The notes beneath the pieces are model-generated. The model made no database searches. It was not told the origin of the DNA and saw only the letters and a list, made by a program, of their open reading frames with translations. Source: Paracoccus stylophorae (GTDB lineage Bacteria; Pseudomonadota; Alphaproteobacteria; Rhodobacterales; Rhodobacteraceae). Taken from it: a stretch of 64,000 bases of DNA. The stretch lies in assembly GCF_028553765.1 (NCBI RefSeq), contig NZ_CP067134.1, forward strand, positions 1,345,001-1,409,000, in the 5' to 3' direction. Numbering within the stretch: the stretch's first letter is position 1; each line of letters begins with the position of its first letter. The position numbers and the translations under genes were made by a program. This document shows, piece by piece, positions 1 through 10,252 of this stretch.

Positions 1-1
1 C

Positions 2-976
2 GGCGTGACCTTCGTGTCGGTCACGCAGAGCTTCAACACGACCACGTCGATGGGGCGGCTGACGCTGAACATCCTGCTGTCCTTCGCCCAGTTCGAGCGC
101 GAGGTGACGGCCGAGCGCATCCGCGACAAGGTCGCCGCCAGCCGGAAGAAGGGCATGTGGATGGGGGGCGTGCCGCCCTATGGCTACCGCGTGGAGAACC
201 GCAAGCTGGTGATCGACGACGAGCATGCCGAGCACGTCCGGTGGATCTTCGCCCGGTTCATCGAGATCGGATCCTGCACGGTCCTCGCGCGCGAGGTGGC
301 GAAGCGCGGCATCCGGACGCCGCGCGGCAACCGGATCGACAAGAAGTATCTCTACCGGATGATGTCGAACCGCGCCTACCTCGGCGAGGCGGTCCACAAG
401 GGCGACAGCTACCCCGGCGAGCACGACGCGATCATCGACCGCGAGACATGGGACCGCGTCCACGCCATCCTGCAGGAGAGTCCCCGGAAGCGCGCCGCCC
501 GGACCCGCGCCGACACGCCCGCGCTGCTGAAGGGGCTCCTGTTCGGGCCAGACGGCGCGGCATTCTCACCGACCCACACCCGGAAGGGCGGGAGACTGTA
601 CCGCTATTATGTCAGCCAGACGGTGCTGAAACATGGCGCCGGATCCTGTCCTATCGGGCGCGTGTCCGCGGGCGAGGTCGAGACGGCTGTCATCGACCAA
701 CTGCGTGCAGTCTTCTGCCAGCCCGAGATTATCGCGGGCACGTGGAAGGCAGCACGCGCCGACGCCAGCATCAGCGAAGCCGACGCCCGAGCAGCTCTGC
801 AGCAGCTCGATCCGCTGTGGGACGAACTGTTCCCCGCGGAACAGAGCCGCATCGTGGCGCTGTTGGTCGAGCGCGTCGAAATCGGCATAGATGGGCTGAA
901 CGTCCGACTGCGCGTCGATGGGCTCGGAGGTCTGGCTCGCGAGATGCTGGCCGGGGGCATTGGGGAAGCCGCATGA
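2..976 (+). CDS. Large serine recombinase, C-terminal part (5' end outside window)
   Basis: This is the 3' portion of a phage-type site-specific serine recombinase; the N-terminal catalytic serine region lies upstream of the window. What remains starts in the end of the resolvase domain (SFAQFEREVTAERIRDKVA), followed by the recombinase domain (GVPPYGYRVENRKL) and a zinc-ribbon-like segment (around 560-700), then a C-terminal region. Its stop overlaps the start of the next gene by ATGA, the usual arrangement for this module. Bases 31-180 match 63751-63900, in a second recombinase gene at the right end of the window, with only two differences; beyond that the two genes diverge. It probably marks the integrase end of another prophage to the left. 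Confidence 0.9.
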   Translation, partial: GVTFVSVTQSFNTTTSMGRLTLNILLSFAQFEREVTAERIRDKVAASRKKGMWMGGVPPYGYRVENRKLVIDDEHAEHVRWIFARFIEIGSCTVLAREVAKRGIRTPRGNRIDKKYLYRMMSNRAYLGEAVHKGDSYPGEHDAIIDRETWDRVHAILQESPRKRAARTRADTPALLKGLLFGPDGAAFSPTHTRKGGRLYRYYVSQTVLKHGAGSCPIGRVSAGEVETAVIDQLRAVFCQPEIIAGTWKAARADASISEADARAALQQLDPLWDELFPAEQSRIVALLVERVEIGIDGLNVRLRVDGLGGLAREMLAGGIGEAA

Positions 977-1404
977 CCCGCGCGGCTCCGATCCCCGAGA
1001 CGGTGACGCTCCACGTACCGTTCCGCGTCGTGAAGCGCGGCGGGCGGAAAGAGATGCAACTGCCGAACGGTGCATCGCCGCCACGCCGGACGGACAACAC
1101 GCTGGTTAAGGCGCTGGCGCGAGCGTTCCGCTGGAAGCGCATGCTGGAGTCCGGCGACTTCGCCACCATCGCCGAACTGGCCGAGCGCGAGGGCATCGCA
1201 ACCTCCTACATGACGCGTGTCCTGCGGCTTACGCTGCTGGCACCCGACATGATTGAGGCAATCCTGGACGGCACGCAACAGCCGGAGGTGACGCTGGCGC
1301 AGGTGCTGGAGCCATTTCCATTAGCGTGGGCAGAGCAGGCTGGTCGCCTAGACCAACTGGTTGAGGCGAGGTTTCTTTCAGCTGCTATCATCCGACGAGA
1401 CTGA
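973..1404 (+). CDS. Small HTH protein following phage serine recombinase
   Basis: A 143-residue protein whose ATG overlaps the recombinase stop. The middle part (FATIAELAEREGIATSYMTRVLRLTLLAP, split here as FATIAELAEREGIA and SYMTRVLRLTLLAP) reads as a helix-turn-helix resembling those of ParB/KorB proteins. Proteins of this type are regularly found directly downstream of serine recombinases in alphaproteobacterial prophages, so a role as recombination directionality or regulatory partner is plausible but unproven. The translational overlap supports co-expression with the recombinase. No enzymatic motif is visible. Confidence 0.7.
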   Translation: MTRAAPIPETVTLHVPFRVVKRGGRKEMQLPNGASPPRRTDNTLVKALARAFRWKRMLESGDFATIAELAEREGIATSYMTRVLRLTLLAPDMIEAILDGTQQPEVTLAQVLEPFPLAWAEQAGRLDQLVEARFLSAAIIRRD

Positions 1405-1607
1405 CCTTCAGCAGCTTTTCTTTCGGCAGCGCCGCGGTCCGTTTGTTCTCGGAGTCGGACAGGCACAGCGACGCTTACTAGACGACGATGAAGAGACATA
1501 CGTAGCAGCCGCGGACAAAGAATGCGGCTGGACGTAAACAAGTCACCCCTTTACATCCCTTTTGTTATCAATGGGGACTTCAGAGGGAGGATCCAAGAGG
1601 AACGAAG

Positions 1608-3671
1608 ATGCCTACGGCCTTAGAGCACAACGAAAAAATGTCGCGTAAAAGCGCTCGGGTCCACCGGCATTCCCTCGTGGAGGCTGGGCGGCTTCCGGTC
1701 GAACAGCTCGTCGCATTCGCCATTCGCGAGGGGCGTCGGCCTCGGCCGATCTACACCGCACATAAATGGTTCGCACGCAGACTTGGATCGGTCTTTCGTA
1801 GCCTCCTTATCGGCGTTACCTCCGGGCCGGATGCCGATTTCAACGAGCTATACTATGGAAGTGCGGACCTCACCGACCTGAAGGTGCTGGATCCGTTTGT
1901 CGGCGGTGGCACATCGGTGTTCGAGGCGTCCCGACTCGGTGCCACGGCATATGGCTGCGACGTGGATCCCGTAGCCTGCGCCGTAAGCCGCTTGGAGTTG
2001 GGGGCCGCCGACCTGCCAGATCTCGGTCCGACCATCGCCGAGCTGAAGGCGAAGGTCGGGAGCCGCCTGGCCGAATTTCACCGTAAGGACGACGACGTGG
2101 TGCTGCATCATTTCTGGGTGCAAGTCGTGGAATGCGCCGGCTGCGGAAGCCATTTTGACGCGCATCCCAATCATGTGCTAGCCGACGATGGTACCACGCG
2201 CCACGCCTTCTGCTCTGCCTGCGGCACGATCCACGATCTGCCGACGCGCACCGCGTCGTTCGAATGTGTCAATTGCGGACACCATACCGACTGCGATCGA
2301 GGATCCGTCCTGCGGGGACGGGCCGCATGCCCGCACTGCAAGCATGCCGACCAGCTGATCGAGTATGGACGGCGAGGCGGAGCCCCGCGCTGGCGGCTGT
2401 TCGCGGTGGAGACAGTCGCGCGAGGAGTTGGTACGCGCATGGTTCCTATGTCAGAGCGTATGTTCCGGAAGGCAACTGACGAGGACGTAAGCCAATACGA
2501 GCGTGCGGAAGCGGCGCTGGTGGATGCAGAACTAGCAGGAGATGTGCTGATCCCAGACGACCGGATCGACACTTCGGGCTGGTCCGACGAGCGCCTAAGC
2601 GCCTATGGTTATGGCCGCTGGCGTGACCTCTTTAATGCGAGGCAATTGCTGCACCTCGGCCTGCTTGCAAAGGAAATCGCACTTCTCGACCAGCCTCTGC
2701 GCGGCGCCGTCGCGATGGCGTTCAGCGACCATCTGACCACGAACTGCATGATGGCGTCCTACGCGGGGGGCTGGCGGCGCCTTACGCCACTGTTCTCGCT
2801 TCGGGCGTTCCGGCACATCCAGCGACCGGTTGAACTCAATCCTTGGATCGAGCGCGCGGGTCGAGGCACGTTTCCGAATGCGGTCCGCAAGCTCAACGCT
2901 GCGGCCGCCTACGCGCGTAGCCCCAAGGAGCCGATTGGCGCGAAGTCCTTTGTCGACGTGCCCACCCGGGCCCGTCGGCGAAAGACCCAGATTCACATGG
3001 GAACGGCAGGCAATCTTGCCTTTCTAGCAAGCGGATCAATCGACGTTGTCATGACGGATCCTCCCTACTTCGACAACATCGCCTATTCGGAACTCGCGAG
3101 CTTCTTCGGCCCTTGGCTGAAATGTCTAGAAGTGCTCGATGCGCGCGAACAGCACGACATTCTGGCCAACAGCCTCGTCGCTAACAGATCCCGTGTCGGG
3201 AGCGTAGAACGCTACACCGAGGGTCTTGGTCAGGCTTTCGTGGAGATCTCCCGGGTGCTGAAGCGCAACGGAATCGTCGCGTTCTCTTACCGGCATACCG
3301 ACGCTCCTGCCTGGCAAGCGCTCGCGGAAGCTATAGCCCGCACGGATTTGCGGATCACGAGCGTCCTTCCGATGCCAGGTGAGGCAGGCGCTGGCCTTCA
3401 TGCGCAGGGCGAGCGCGGGCTGTGGGACGCGCTGTTCGTCCTTCGTCACGGAGCAGGTCCTACGCCCATCTTGCAGGTTAGCGAGCTAGAGGTCGCCGAT
3501 GTCGAAGCGGAGGTCGAGGGGTGGCTCGAGCGGTATGGTGAACTGACGCTACCGTTCAACGCGATCGACGCAGCCGCGCTGCGTAGAGCCGCGCTTGTGG
3601 GCAAAGCTCTGGCGCCGCGGCGAATACTGGGGAGGTCAAAATGGATCGCCCTTGAGGACGCGCTGCGCTGA
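1608..3671 (+). CDS. Adenine-type DNA methyltransferase with Zn-ribbon insert (DUF1156-like)
   Basis: A 687-residue SAM-dependent DNA methyltransferase. Motif I is LDPFVGGGTSVFEA near residue 94 and the catalytic motif IV is TDPPYFDNIAYSE near residue 484. Motif I before motif IV with a long region between them is the alpha-type order. The intervening region contains at least three CxxC pairs (CAGCGSHFD, FCSACGTIHD, FECVNCGHH, CPHCKHAD) between about residues 176 and 245, giving Zn-ribbons as in the DUF1156/COG1743 methylases of defence islands. A purine-rich AAGAGGAACGAAG precedes the ATG. Only 36 bases separate it from the helicase-nuclease gene, so the pair is probably one operon. The likely role is self-marking in a restriction-like phage defence system; the target base (N6-adenine or N4-cytosine) cannot be read from sequence. 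Confidence 0.85.
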   Translation: MPTALEHNEKMSRKSARVHRHSLVEAGRLPVEQLVAFAIREGRRPRPIYTAHKWFARRLGSVFRSLLIGVTSGPDADFNELYYGSADLTDLKVLDPFVGGGTSVFEASRLGATAYGCDVDPVACAVSRLELGAADLPDLGPTIAELKAKVGSRLAEFHRKDDDVVLHHFWVQVVECAGCGSHFDAHPNHVLADDGTTRHAFCSACGTIHDLPTRTASFECVNCGHHTDCDRGSVLRGRAACPHCKHADQLIEYGRRGGAPRWRLFAVETVARGVGTRMVPMSERMFRKATDEDVSQYERAEAALVDAELAGDVLIPDDRIDTSGWSDERLSAYGYGRWRDLFNARQLLHLGLLAKEIALLDQPLRGAVAMAFSDHLTTNCMMASYAGGWRRLTPLFSLRAFRHIQRPVELNPWIERAGRGTFPNAVRKLNAAAAYARSPKEPIGAKSFVDVPTRARRRKTQIHMGTAGNLAFLASGSIDVVMTDPPYFDNIAYSELASFFGPWLKCLEVLDAREQHDILANSLVANRSRVGSVERYTEGLGQAFVEISRVLKRNGIVAFSYRHTDAPAWQALAEAIARTDLRITSVLPMPGEAGAGLHAQGERGLWDALFVLRHGAGPTPILQVSELEVADVEAEVEGWLERYGELTLPFNAIDAAALRRAALVGKALAPRRILGRSKWIALEDALR

Positions 3672-3707
3672 ACTTAGACTGCGCTGACGTTTTTTGGAGG
3701 AAAGTCG

Positions 3708-6700
3708 TTGCCATATCTAAGCAAGCGGGTCATTAGCAATTATTTCCGCACCGACTGCCCTCGTCAACTTCGTCTTCTCCTCTCTCCAGAAAACCAGCAG
3801 TACCAGTCGGAGCGCGATGCCCAAGGCATGCCGCCGAAGACCGTCGCGCGCGCCGGAATGGCGGCGTTAACTCAGGAGGGCAGCCGCTGGGAACAGGAGA
3901 AGCTGAAGGATCTTCAGAGCACCTTCGGTGGCACGTCGGTCATCGGCACCATGACTGGAACGGAGTTTCAGGATCAGAAGCTTCAGAACGTGATGTCCAA
4001 GGCGCAGCCTGGCGCCTTCTTGGTGAGGCCCGAGTTCGACGTCGGCCCAAGCTTCCGGACGGCGATCGGCATCGATGCCCTGGTGGCCACGCACTCGCTG
4101 GGCTTCGCCAAGCTAGTGCCAGATCTGATCCAAGTGCTTTCCCCCGCGGACGTGGGTCGGATCGTGGAGGCGAATGGTTCCGTCCACGACGCGGATGGCC
4201 GAATCGGCCTGCGGGTGATCGACATCAAGATGACTGCGGAGCCAAGCGCGTCTTACTTCGCCGAGATCACGTATTATTCGCTCGCACTGGCCGGATGGCT
4301 TCACGATAACGGTTACGCTGACCGGTTTGCCGTCGTCGCCGAGGCGGCTATCTGGCCGGGATCGCACGACGCTGCAGCGATCGTCCGGCTCAAGGCAGAG
4401 AGAAGCAAAGCAGGGTTTACGCCGACAGCCGACGAGTTGGCCGCCGCCTTGGCAGATGACATTGAGACGCTAGAAATCGACGTTTTTTCGCCGCGCCTCA
4501 GGCACTTCTTCAACGTGGAACTTGCCGAGGCACTGGCCAGCCCTTGGAAGGACCTCGACTGGCACGTGGGCACTGGCTGCAGCGGGTGCGAGTACCTAGG
4601 CTATGCGTGGAGCGCGACCACCCCTGAGCATCCGGATCACTGCATGCCGATGGCGAAGGCGCAGGGGCATCTCAGTTCTATAGCCTTCCTGCCTCGCGGC
4701 GCTCGGCGCGCGCTTGGCGATCGCAAGATCAATACTACCGCCTCGCTGGCACCATTGAAGTCCGACGACTTGGCCTTTGACTGCCATCCTAAGCTGCGCG
4801 CCACACGGACGGTAGTTGCGGGACGTGCGCAGTCGCTGGCGACCGGCAGCAGCGATATTCCTGCGGGTTCGGGCACGTCGGCCGTCATCCCGAACTGGGC
4901 GGACCTCAACCTCTATCTTTCGGCCGACTTCGACGTCGGGAGCGGCCTGACGCTCGCCTTCGGCGTCGGCGGCTACTCGAATGCGAGTGGACAGCGGGAG
5001 AAGATCGCCGCGCAGGTCTTTGTAAATGACACCCGCAGCGTCCAGAGCGAGAGCCGAGAACTGCTGAGCTTCCTTGCCTATGTTGAGAAGGCGCTTTCCG
5101 ACGCGACCAAGGCCAAGGCGGACGCAACAGTACAAATCTACATTTGGGACAGCGTCACCTACGAACACATGCTCCGCGTAATTGGTCGCAACCTCCATCA
5201 CATTCTTGCCGACGGCAGCCTGAAGAAGCTTGCATGGCTGTTCCCGCCCGAAGAGATTATCGAAAATGCCAAGCTGCGCTCGGTTAGCGCGCCGATCACC
5301 ATTGTCCGCAACGCGGTCCAGGCGCTCGTAGCGGCGCCTATTCCCCATTACTACTCGCTGCTTGGACTGGCACGAGCCTATGCACCTCCGTCGAAGCAGG
5401 GCGCGACACCGTTCGAGTTCCGCGTGCCGGTGATCTTCGAGGATCCGCTATCTGATCAGGTACCCTCGGAGCGGGCGCACGAGATCTGGACCCGTATGGG
5501 TCAGCCTCGTCCATGGAGTCAGCAGGTCACCCAACTGCGCTCGACGGTAACGATGAAGCTGCACGCGCTTCATTCCATCTTGTGGCGACTTCGCCTCGAC
5601 CTTAAGGGCCAACTACGCAGCCGAGCTCCTAAGATCACGGACATCAAACCGCCGGCGATGCTGCGCAGCGTGAGTTCTGACGGGCAGATCTGGTACGCCT
5701 ACGCTCGGCTCAACGCGCAAGTCGTGGGCCTAGAGCACGGCATATCTTTGGCCATGCCCGTCCACGAGCGGGAGGCGAAATACCTCGCCGCGCGGCTTGA
5801 GGCGGAGCTTACGGGACTTGACTTGGCGCGCGCCGCGCGGACGCTTGGCGTCACGCTGCGTCCTGGGTTACGGGTTTACACGCTTGGGGAAGGATCACGC
5901 GAAGCCAAGTTCGAGGAAGGGGACTTCCTCTGCGCACTCTCCCCCGATTCAGTGCCAGACTTCTATTCTCGGCGGCTCAGCGACTTCACTGGCGGCGTGC
6001 CGCTTGCTCCGGATCTACCAAGCTGGATCAACGAATTCCGATCCCCAGGAACACTGACAGCGACGCAGCTGCTCGCCATCGACCGCGACGCCCGGCTTGT
6101 CGCAGTGTATTTCAAGCCCGAGGTCGATGCCTACCTGCGACGGATCGAATCCACGCTTGACCTGCGCCGCGACGTCGTCCTCGACCGACAGGTGCAAGAC
6201 TTCCTGACGGGAAGGCTCGAGACCGCGCTAAAGGCCATTGGCAACCCGCCCGTGGCGATTAGCGCCGGCACGCCGACGGCCAACGTCATCGGGAAATCGG
6301 CACCCAAGACCGCTACCGCCCATGTGCCCGTGGCGGACGTGCTCTGGGATACACAAAAGACGGCGCTCGCTCTCACGGGCAGGAATGCCGCCGTGACTCG
6401 GACGACACTAGAGGCGCTCGGCACCGAGCTCAACGACAGCCAGTGGGACGCATGGCGGGAAGCGATGGAGAAACGCCTCGCCCTCATCTGGGGTCCGCCT
6501 GGCACAGGGAAGTCGCAGACGCTACGCGCCATTCTGCTTGGGCTGCTGCTGGAAGCTCACGCCGCCGGAAAGGCGATCCGGATCCTGGTGACGAGCAATA
6601 CCTACGACGCGGCCGACAACGTTGTACTGCGCACCTTCCGACAGATCGTTTCGCTCGGAGAGGCGACGACCGGCAAAGTGCGCTTGGCCCGTCTGCGTTC

Positions 6701-7913
6701 CGGCTCAAAGGAAGATGCTCCGGGCCTGCCGGAGGGCGTCAATCTCCTCAACGATAAGGATGCACCTGGCATCCGGAACCTGCACGATCTGCTGACTGCC
6801 GGGACGACTTCCGCGATCGTGTCGGCGCCGCCGCAGCAGGTAACCAAGTTCGCCGGCCTAAGGGGCAACTTCGCGCCACCTCTCTTCGACGTGGTCCTGA
6901 TCGACGAGGCGTCGCAGATGGACATGGCCAACGCCGTGCTTGCCTTGGCGCCGCTCGCCGAAGGAGGCTCAACGATCGTCGTCGGGGATCCCAAGCAGTT
7001 GCCGCCCATTCACGCGGTGCAGGCGCCACTTGGCCTCGAGAAGCTCGTTGGATCCGTCTATGACTTCGTCGCGGACCATCGCGGAGTGACCTCGAAGGAT
7101 CTGCTGGAGAACTACCGTTCGAACAGCACGATCGTCGGCCTAGGGCGCTTCGCTGGCTATCCAGCCGGTCTTACCGCCCACTTCCCGGATCTGCGCATGC
7201 GGCTGGAGACACCGCTCCCTGCGGCGGTGCCGGCGAACTGGCCCGGGAATCTCGCGTTCGGTACCGAGTTTGCCCGGCTGCTGGAGCCTAGCCAGCCCAT
7301 TTCTGCCTTCATCTATCCGGAAGGGCGCAGCAGCCAGTGGAATGACTTTGAGGCCCAAGCTGTGGCGGCGCTGCTCTGGATGCTTCGGGGCCACCTAGGT
7401 ATCGGTCTCCATGGCGACCCGCAGGCGAGCAGTGCGGGGCTACATAATGCGACCAGTTTTTGGACGGACGCCGTTGGCGTGGTGACACCGCACCGCGCCC
7501 ACAAGGCGCTGATAGTGTCCAAGCTGCAAGCATTATTTGAACCTCTCGGCGACGAAGGCAGGCTCATCCGCGACGCGGTGAACACCGTGGAACGCTTCCA
7601 AGGACAACAGCGTGACATTATCATCGCCAGCTACGCTCTGGGCGATCCCGATGCGATCGCCGACGAGGACGAGTTCCTCCTGTCGCTCAATCGGTTCAAT
7701 GTTATGGCCTCACGACCACGCGCCAAGCTCGTAGTTTTGGCTAGCCAAGAGGTAATCAATCATCTGCCTGGCGATTTAGAGGTAATGCGCGATTCGCGAC
7801 TTCTGAAGTACTTCGCCGAGACATTTCTCGACGATCGCACCGACTGCGATATCCCGTTCATGGATGGAAATAGTGTCGTGCGAAAAAGCGGCTCGTTCAG
7901 GGTTCGCAACTAG
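3708..7913 (+). CDS. Cas4/Dna2-like nuclease fused to SF1 helicase
   Basis: A 1401-residue protein starting at a TTG that is preceded by a perfect GGAGG seven bases upstream; no better ATG is seen. The N-terminal part resembles an Fe-S PD-(D/E)XK nuclease: a lone cysteine near residue 19 (TDCPRQLRLL), the active-site strand RVIDIKMT near 172, and a C-terminal cysteine group (CSGCEYLGY, then HPDHC) near 290-310. The C-terminal half is an SF1 helicase: Walker A GPPGTGKSQT near 928, Walker B LIDEASQMD near 1064, VGDPKQLPP near 1093 and ERFQGQQRD near 1297, the layout of Dna2/Upf1-like enzymes. Encoded just after a DNA methyltransferase, it is likely the effector that unwinds and cuts unmodified DNA, by inference. 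I do not recognise the pair as a named defence system. Confidence 0.85.
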   Translation: MPYLSKRVISNYFRTDCPRQLRLLLSPENQQYQSERDAQGMPPKTVARAGMAALTQEGSRWEQEKLKDLQSTFGGTSVIGTMTGTEFQDQKLQNVMSKAQPGAFLVRPEFDVGPSFRTAIGIDALVATHSLGFAKLVPDLIQVLSPADVGRIVEANGSVHDADGRIGLRVIDIKMTAEPSASYFAEITYYSLALAGWLHDNGYADRFAVVAEAAIWPGSHDAAAIVRLKAERSKAGFTPTADELAAALADDIETLEIDVFSPRLRHFFNVELAEALASPWKDLDWHVGTGCSGCEYLGYAWSATTPEHPDHCMPMAKAQGHLSSIAFLPRGARRALGDRKINTTASLAPLKSDDLAFDCHPKLRATRTVVAGRAQSLATGSSDIPAGSGTSAVIPNWADLNLYLSADFDVGSGLTLAFGVGGYSNASGQREKIAAQVFVNDTRSVQSESRELLSFLAYVEKALSDATKAKADATVQIYIWDSVTYEHMLRVIGRNLHHILADGSLKKLAWLFPPEEIIENAKLRSVSAPITIVRNAVQALVAAPIPHYYSLLGLARAYAPPSKQGATPFEFRVPVIFEDPLSDQVPSERAHEIWTRMGQPRPWSQQVTQLRSTVTMKLHALHSILWRLRLDLKGQLRSRAPKITDIKPPAMLRSVSSDGQIWYAYARLNAQVVGLEHGISLAMPVHEREAKYLAARLEAELTGLDLARAARTLGVTLRPGLRVYTLGEGSREAKFEEGDFLCALSPDSVPDFYSRRLSDFTGGVPLAPDLPSWINEFRSPGTLTATQLLAIDRDARLVAVYFKPEVDAYLRRIESTLDLRRDVVLDRQVQDFLTGRLETALKAIGNPPVAISAGTPTANVIGKSAPKTATAHVPVADVLWDTQKTALALTGRNAAVTRTTLEALGTELNDSQWDAWREAMEKRLALIWGPPGTGKSQTLRAILLGLLLEAHAAGKAIRILVTSNTYDAADNVVLRTFRQIVSLGEATTGKVRLARLRSGSKEDAPGLPEGVNLLNDKDAPGIRNLHDLLTAGTTSAIVSAPPQQVTKFAGLRGNFAPPLFDVVLIDEASQMDMANAVLALAPLAEGGSTIVVGDPKQLPPIHAVQAPLGLEKLVGSVYDFVADHRGVTSKDLLENYRSNSTIVGLGRFAGYPAGLTAHFPDLRMRLETPLPAAVPANWPGNLAFGTEFARLLEPSQPISAFIYPEGRSSQWNDFEAQAVAALLWMLRGHLGIGLHGDPQASSAGLHNATSFWTDAVGVVTPHRAHKALIVSKLQALFEPLGDEGRLIRDAVNTVERFQGQQRDIIIASYALGDPDAIADEDEFLLSLNRFNVMASRPRAKLVVLASQEVINHLPGDLEVMRDSRLLKYFAETFLDDRTDCDIPFMDGNSVVRKSGSFRVRN

Positions 7914-8810
7914 ATGCTATTTGAGCAAAGTGAACGAACGGCCGAGTCTGAGATCAAAACATATTCTCCACCAGGAGAACGCGCCGCAGCAACTTTTCGC
8001 CGCTCCGCACCGACAAGGTCGACTGGGACCAATCACCGTGACGTTCGATAGCGTGGTTGCTCCCGGCGAACGCGGCGAACGACAGCTTCGGGCTGAACAT
8101 CTTTGATTTGAGGCGGGTCCCACTTTTGGCAAATGTTCGATTTCTGTTCCATTTCATCGGATGCCACTGACGTCGAAGTGTTCAGCCTACAGCGCCGAAA
8201 GCCACTTAGTTTCAGAGCCTTGCAAGAAGTTCACCAAATCCGCGCAGTCATCAGGTCCGGAGAATATCGGCCCTAAGAGAACGCTTCCGGGCCATCGCGC
8301 ACCGGGGCCAGTGCTCAGCCCCTCGCGCATAACCCTCGAAAACAACGAGAAAATCCGGCCGCAGCCGGATCGGGAGAACGCTTTCGCAAGGGCAAGTGGC
8401 GGAGGGGATGGGCCTGAGAGACAACCTTCTCCATCTAGGGAAAGTCATCGCAGGGTGAGTTGAGGCCAGCCTTTCGGACGTAATATCAGTCTATTACGAG
8501 AAGTCGCCGCTAACGCGGCCGACTTGATGCGTCCGCTCGTGCGGGATGTTGATGATTTGACGCCAGCACACGAAATGGCGCTCATAGCATCGGCAGTGAA
8601 ACTCGAGGCGGCCTCGTCGTTGCCGGCGTAGTCGGCCGCGACCGCATAGCCGGCGTCAATGAGCGCGATCGAAGCCGCAGGCGACGGCGCGCTTGCGCGT
8701 CACGCTCGCATGACCGCGTTTTCCCGAACTCACGCGAACCCGTAATTCGGCTTCTGCTCGGTCGAGTTGAGCCACGCAGGTGGACCACGGGCCGTGCCGC
8801 CGCGCGCAAG
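7914..8810. other. Gene-poor stretch, no recognisable gene
   Basis: About 900 bases between the helicase gene and the 3' end of the serine dehydratase gene. Small open frames exist on both strands but none has a good ribosome site plus a recognisable protein. The base composition around 8100-8300 is more AT-rich than its surroundings. This looks like the degraded junction between an inserted defence segment and the metabolic block. On the minus strand around 8400-8417 there is a 17-base string resembling the 3' end of a tRNA-Ser gene, too short to call. Confidence 0.5.
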
Positions 8811-10220
8811 TCAGCATTCCGGAAAATTCACGGCGAGGCCGCCAAGCGAGGTTTCCTTATACTTCTCACGCATGTCTAGCCCCGTCTGCCGCATGGTCTC
8901 AATACAATTGTCCAGCGGCATGAAGTGGGTTCCGTCGCCGTGCAGCGCCAGCGAGGCTGCCGAGACCGCTTTGATCGCGCCGAGCCCGTTGCGCTCAATG
9001 CAGGGAACCTGCACCAAGCCCCTCACCGGATCGCACGTCATGCCGAGGTGGTGCTCAAGCGCGATCTCGGCGGCATTCTCGACTTGGGCGTTGGTCCCGC
9101 CGAGCGCCGCGCACAGGCCGGCGGCGGCCATCGCCGAGGCCGAGCCGACTTCGGCCTGGCAGCCGAGCTCCGCGCCTGAGATCGAGGCGTTCTCCTTGAC
9201 GATGCCGCCGATCGCTGCGGCCGTCAGCAGGAAGACCTCGACCCCGGGGTCAGTCGCGCCGACGCAGTGGCTGCGATAATAGCGGATCACAGCCGGCACC
9301 ACGCCGGCGGCGCCGTTGGTAGGCGAGGTCACGACCCGCCCGCCGGCGGCGTTCTCCTCGTTGACCGCCAGCGCGTAGGCGGCGAGCCAGTCGTTGACCG
9401 CGTGCGGCTGCGCCGCGCTCGTGCCCCGCGCCGCGACCAGGCGGTCATGGATTGCCTTGGCCCGACGCTTGACCTTCAGGCCGCCAGGCAGCTCGCCCTC
9501 AGTCCTGAGCCCTCGGTCGATGCAGTTCTGCATCGTGGCGTGCAGGGCGGCGAGCCCCTGCCTCACGGCCTCGGGACTTCGCGCAGTCTCCTCGTTGGCC
9601 AGCTTCATCTCGGCGACCGTTCTGCCGGATTCGCTCCCCATCCGGAGCATCTCCGCCGCGCTGCCGAACGGGTAAGGATAGCCGAGCGATTGCTGCTGGG
9701 CGCCTGGCGGGGCGGATTTCCGCGACCGCGAGGCCAGCAGTTCGGACTCTGTAGCGATGAAGCCGCCGCCGATCGAGTAGTAGGTCTCCTCGAGCAGGAC
9801 CGCGCCGTTGCTGAGCGCGCGCAGCTTCATGCCGTTTGCGTGCATCGCGAGCGGCGGACCGTAGTCGAAGATGACGTGGCGCTCGGGATCGAAGGCCACC
9901 TCGGGCAGGCCGGGCGGCGCGAGCCGACCGGTCGCGCGCATCTCGGTCAGCCGGGCCTCTGCGACATCGGCGTCGAGGCTCGCCGGCTCGAACCCCATCA
10001 GCCCGAGAATCACTGCACGGTCGGTGGCGTGCCCCTTCCCGGTGAACGCCAACGAGCCGTAAAGCTGAGCCTCAAGCGCCGTGAGCTTTGCCGGATCGAA
10101 GGCGGCGCCGCCGTCCTGCACCGCCTTCAGGAACGCCGCCGCCGCCGTCATCGGTCCCATGGTGTGGGACGACGACGGGCCGACGCCGATCTTGAAGATG
10201 TCGAACACGCTGATGAACAT
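8811..10220 (-). CDS. sdaA: L-serine ammonia-lyase (serine dehydratase), Fe-S type
   Basis: A 469-residue single-chain L-serine dehydratase that deaminates L-serine to pyruvate and ammonia in the cytoplasm. The N-terminus ([20 protein letters not shown]) is the beta domain signature, and the C-terminal two thirds is the alpha domain ([14 protein letters not shown] near residue 290, [19 protein letters not shown] near 400), with cysteines spaced as for the [4Fe-4S] cluster of this family. Length matches bacterial SdaA/SdaB. It lies 32 bases downstream of a serine/threonine transporter gene on the same strand, so uptake and catabolism are coupled. AAGGGGGAAAC precedes the start. Confidence 0.93.
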   Translation of the reverse strand: MFISVFDIFKIGVGPSSSHTMGPMTAAAAFLKAVQDGGAAFDPAKLTALEAQLYGSLAFTGKGHATDRAVILGLMGFEPASLDADVAEARLTEMRATGRLAPPGLPEVAFDPERHVIFDYGPPLAMHANGMKLRALSNGAVLLEETYYSIGGGFIATESELLASRSRKSAPPGAQQQSLGYPYPFGSAAEMLRMGSESGRTVAEMKLANEETARSPEAVRQGLAALHATMQNCIDRGLRTEGELPGGLKVKRRAKAIHDRLVAARGTSAAQPHAVNDWLAAYALAVNEENAAGGRVVTSPTNGAAGVVPAVIRYYRSHCVGATDPGVEVFLLTAAAIGGIVKENASISGAELGCQAEVGSASAMAAAGLCAALGGTNAQVENAAEIALEHHLGMTCDPVRGLVQVPCIERNGLGAIKAVSAASLALHGDGTHFMPLDNCIETMRQTGLDMREKYKETSLGGLAVNFPEC

Positions 10221-10252
10221 GTTTCCCCCTTCCGCCGGTCGGCCTGCGGCGA

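Noticed and set aside
8400..8417. 3' end of a tRNA-Ser as an attachment site
   Set aside because: TGGCGGAGGGGATGGG resembles it on the minus strand, but no T-loop (GGTTCGAATC) follows and no copy was found elsewhere in the window.
8340..8460. Glycine riboswitch near the serine dehydratase gene
   Set aside because: Pieces such as GGGAGAAC and CCTGAGAG recall aptamer motifs, but they sit on mixed strands, in the wrong order, and the location is downstream of the gene.
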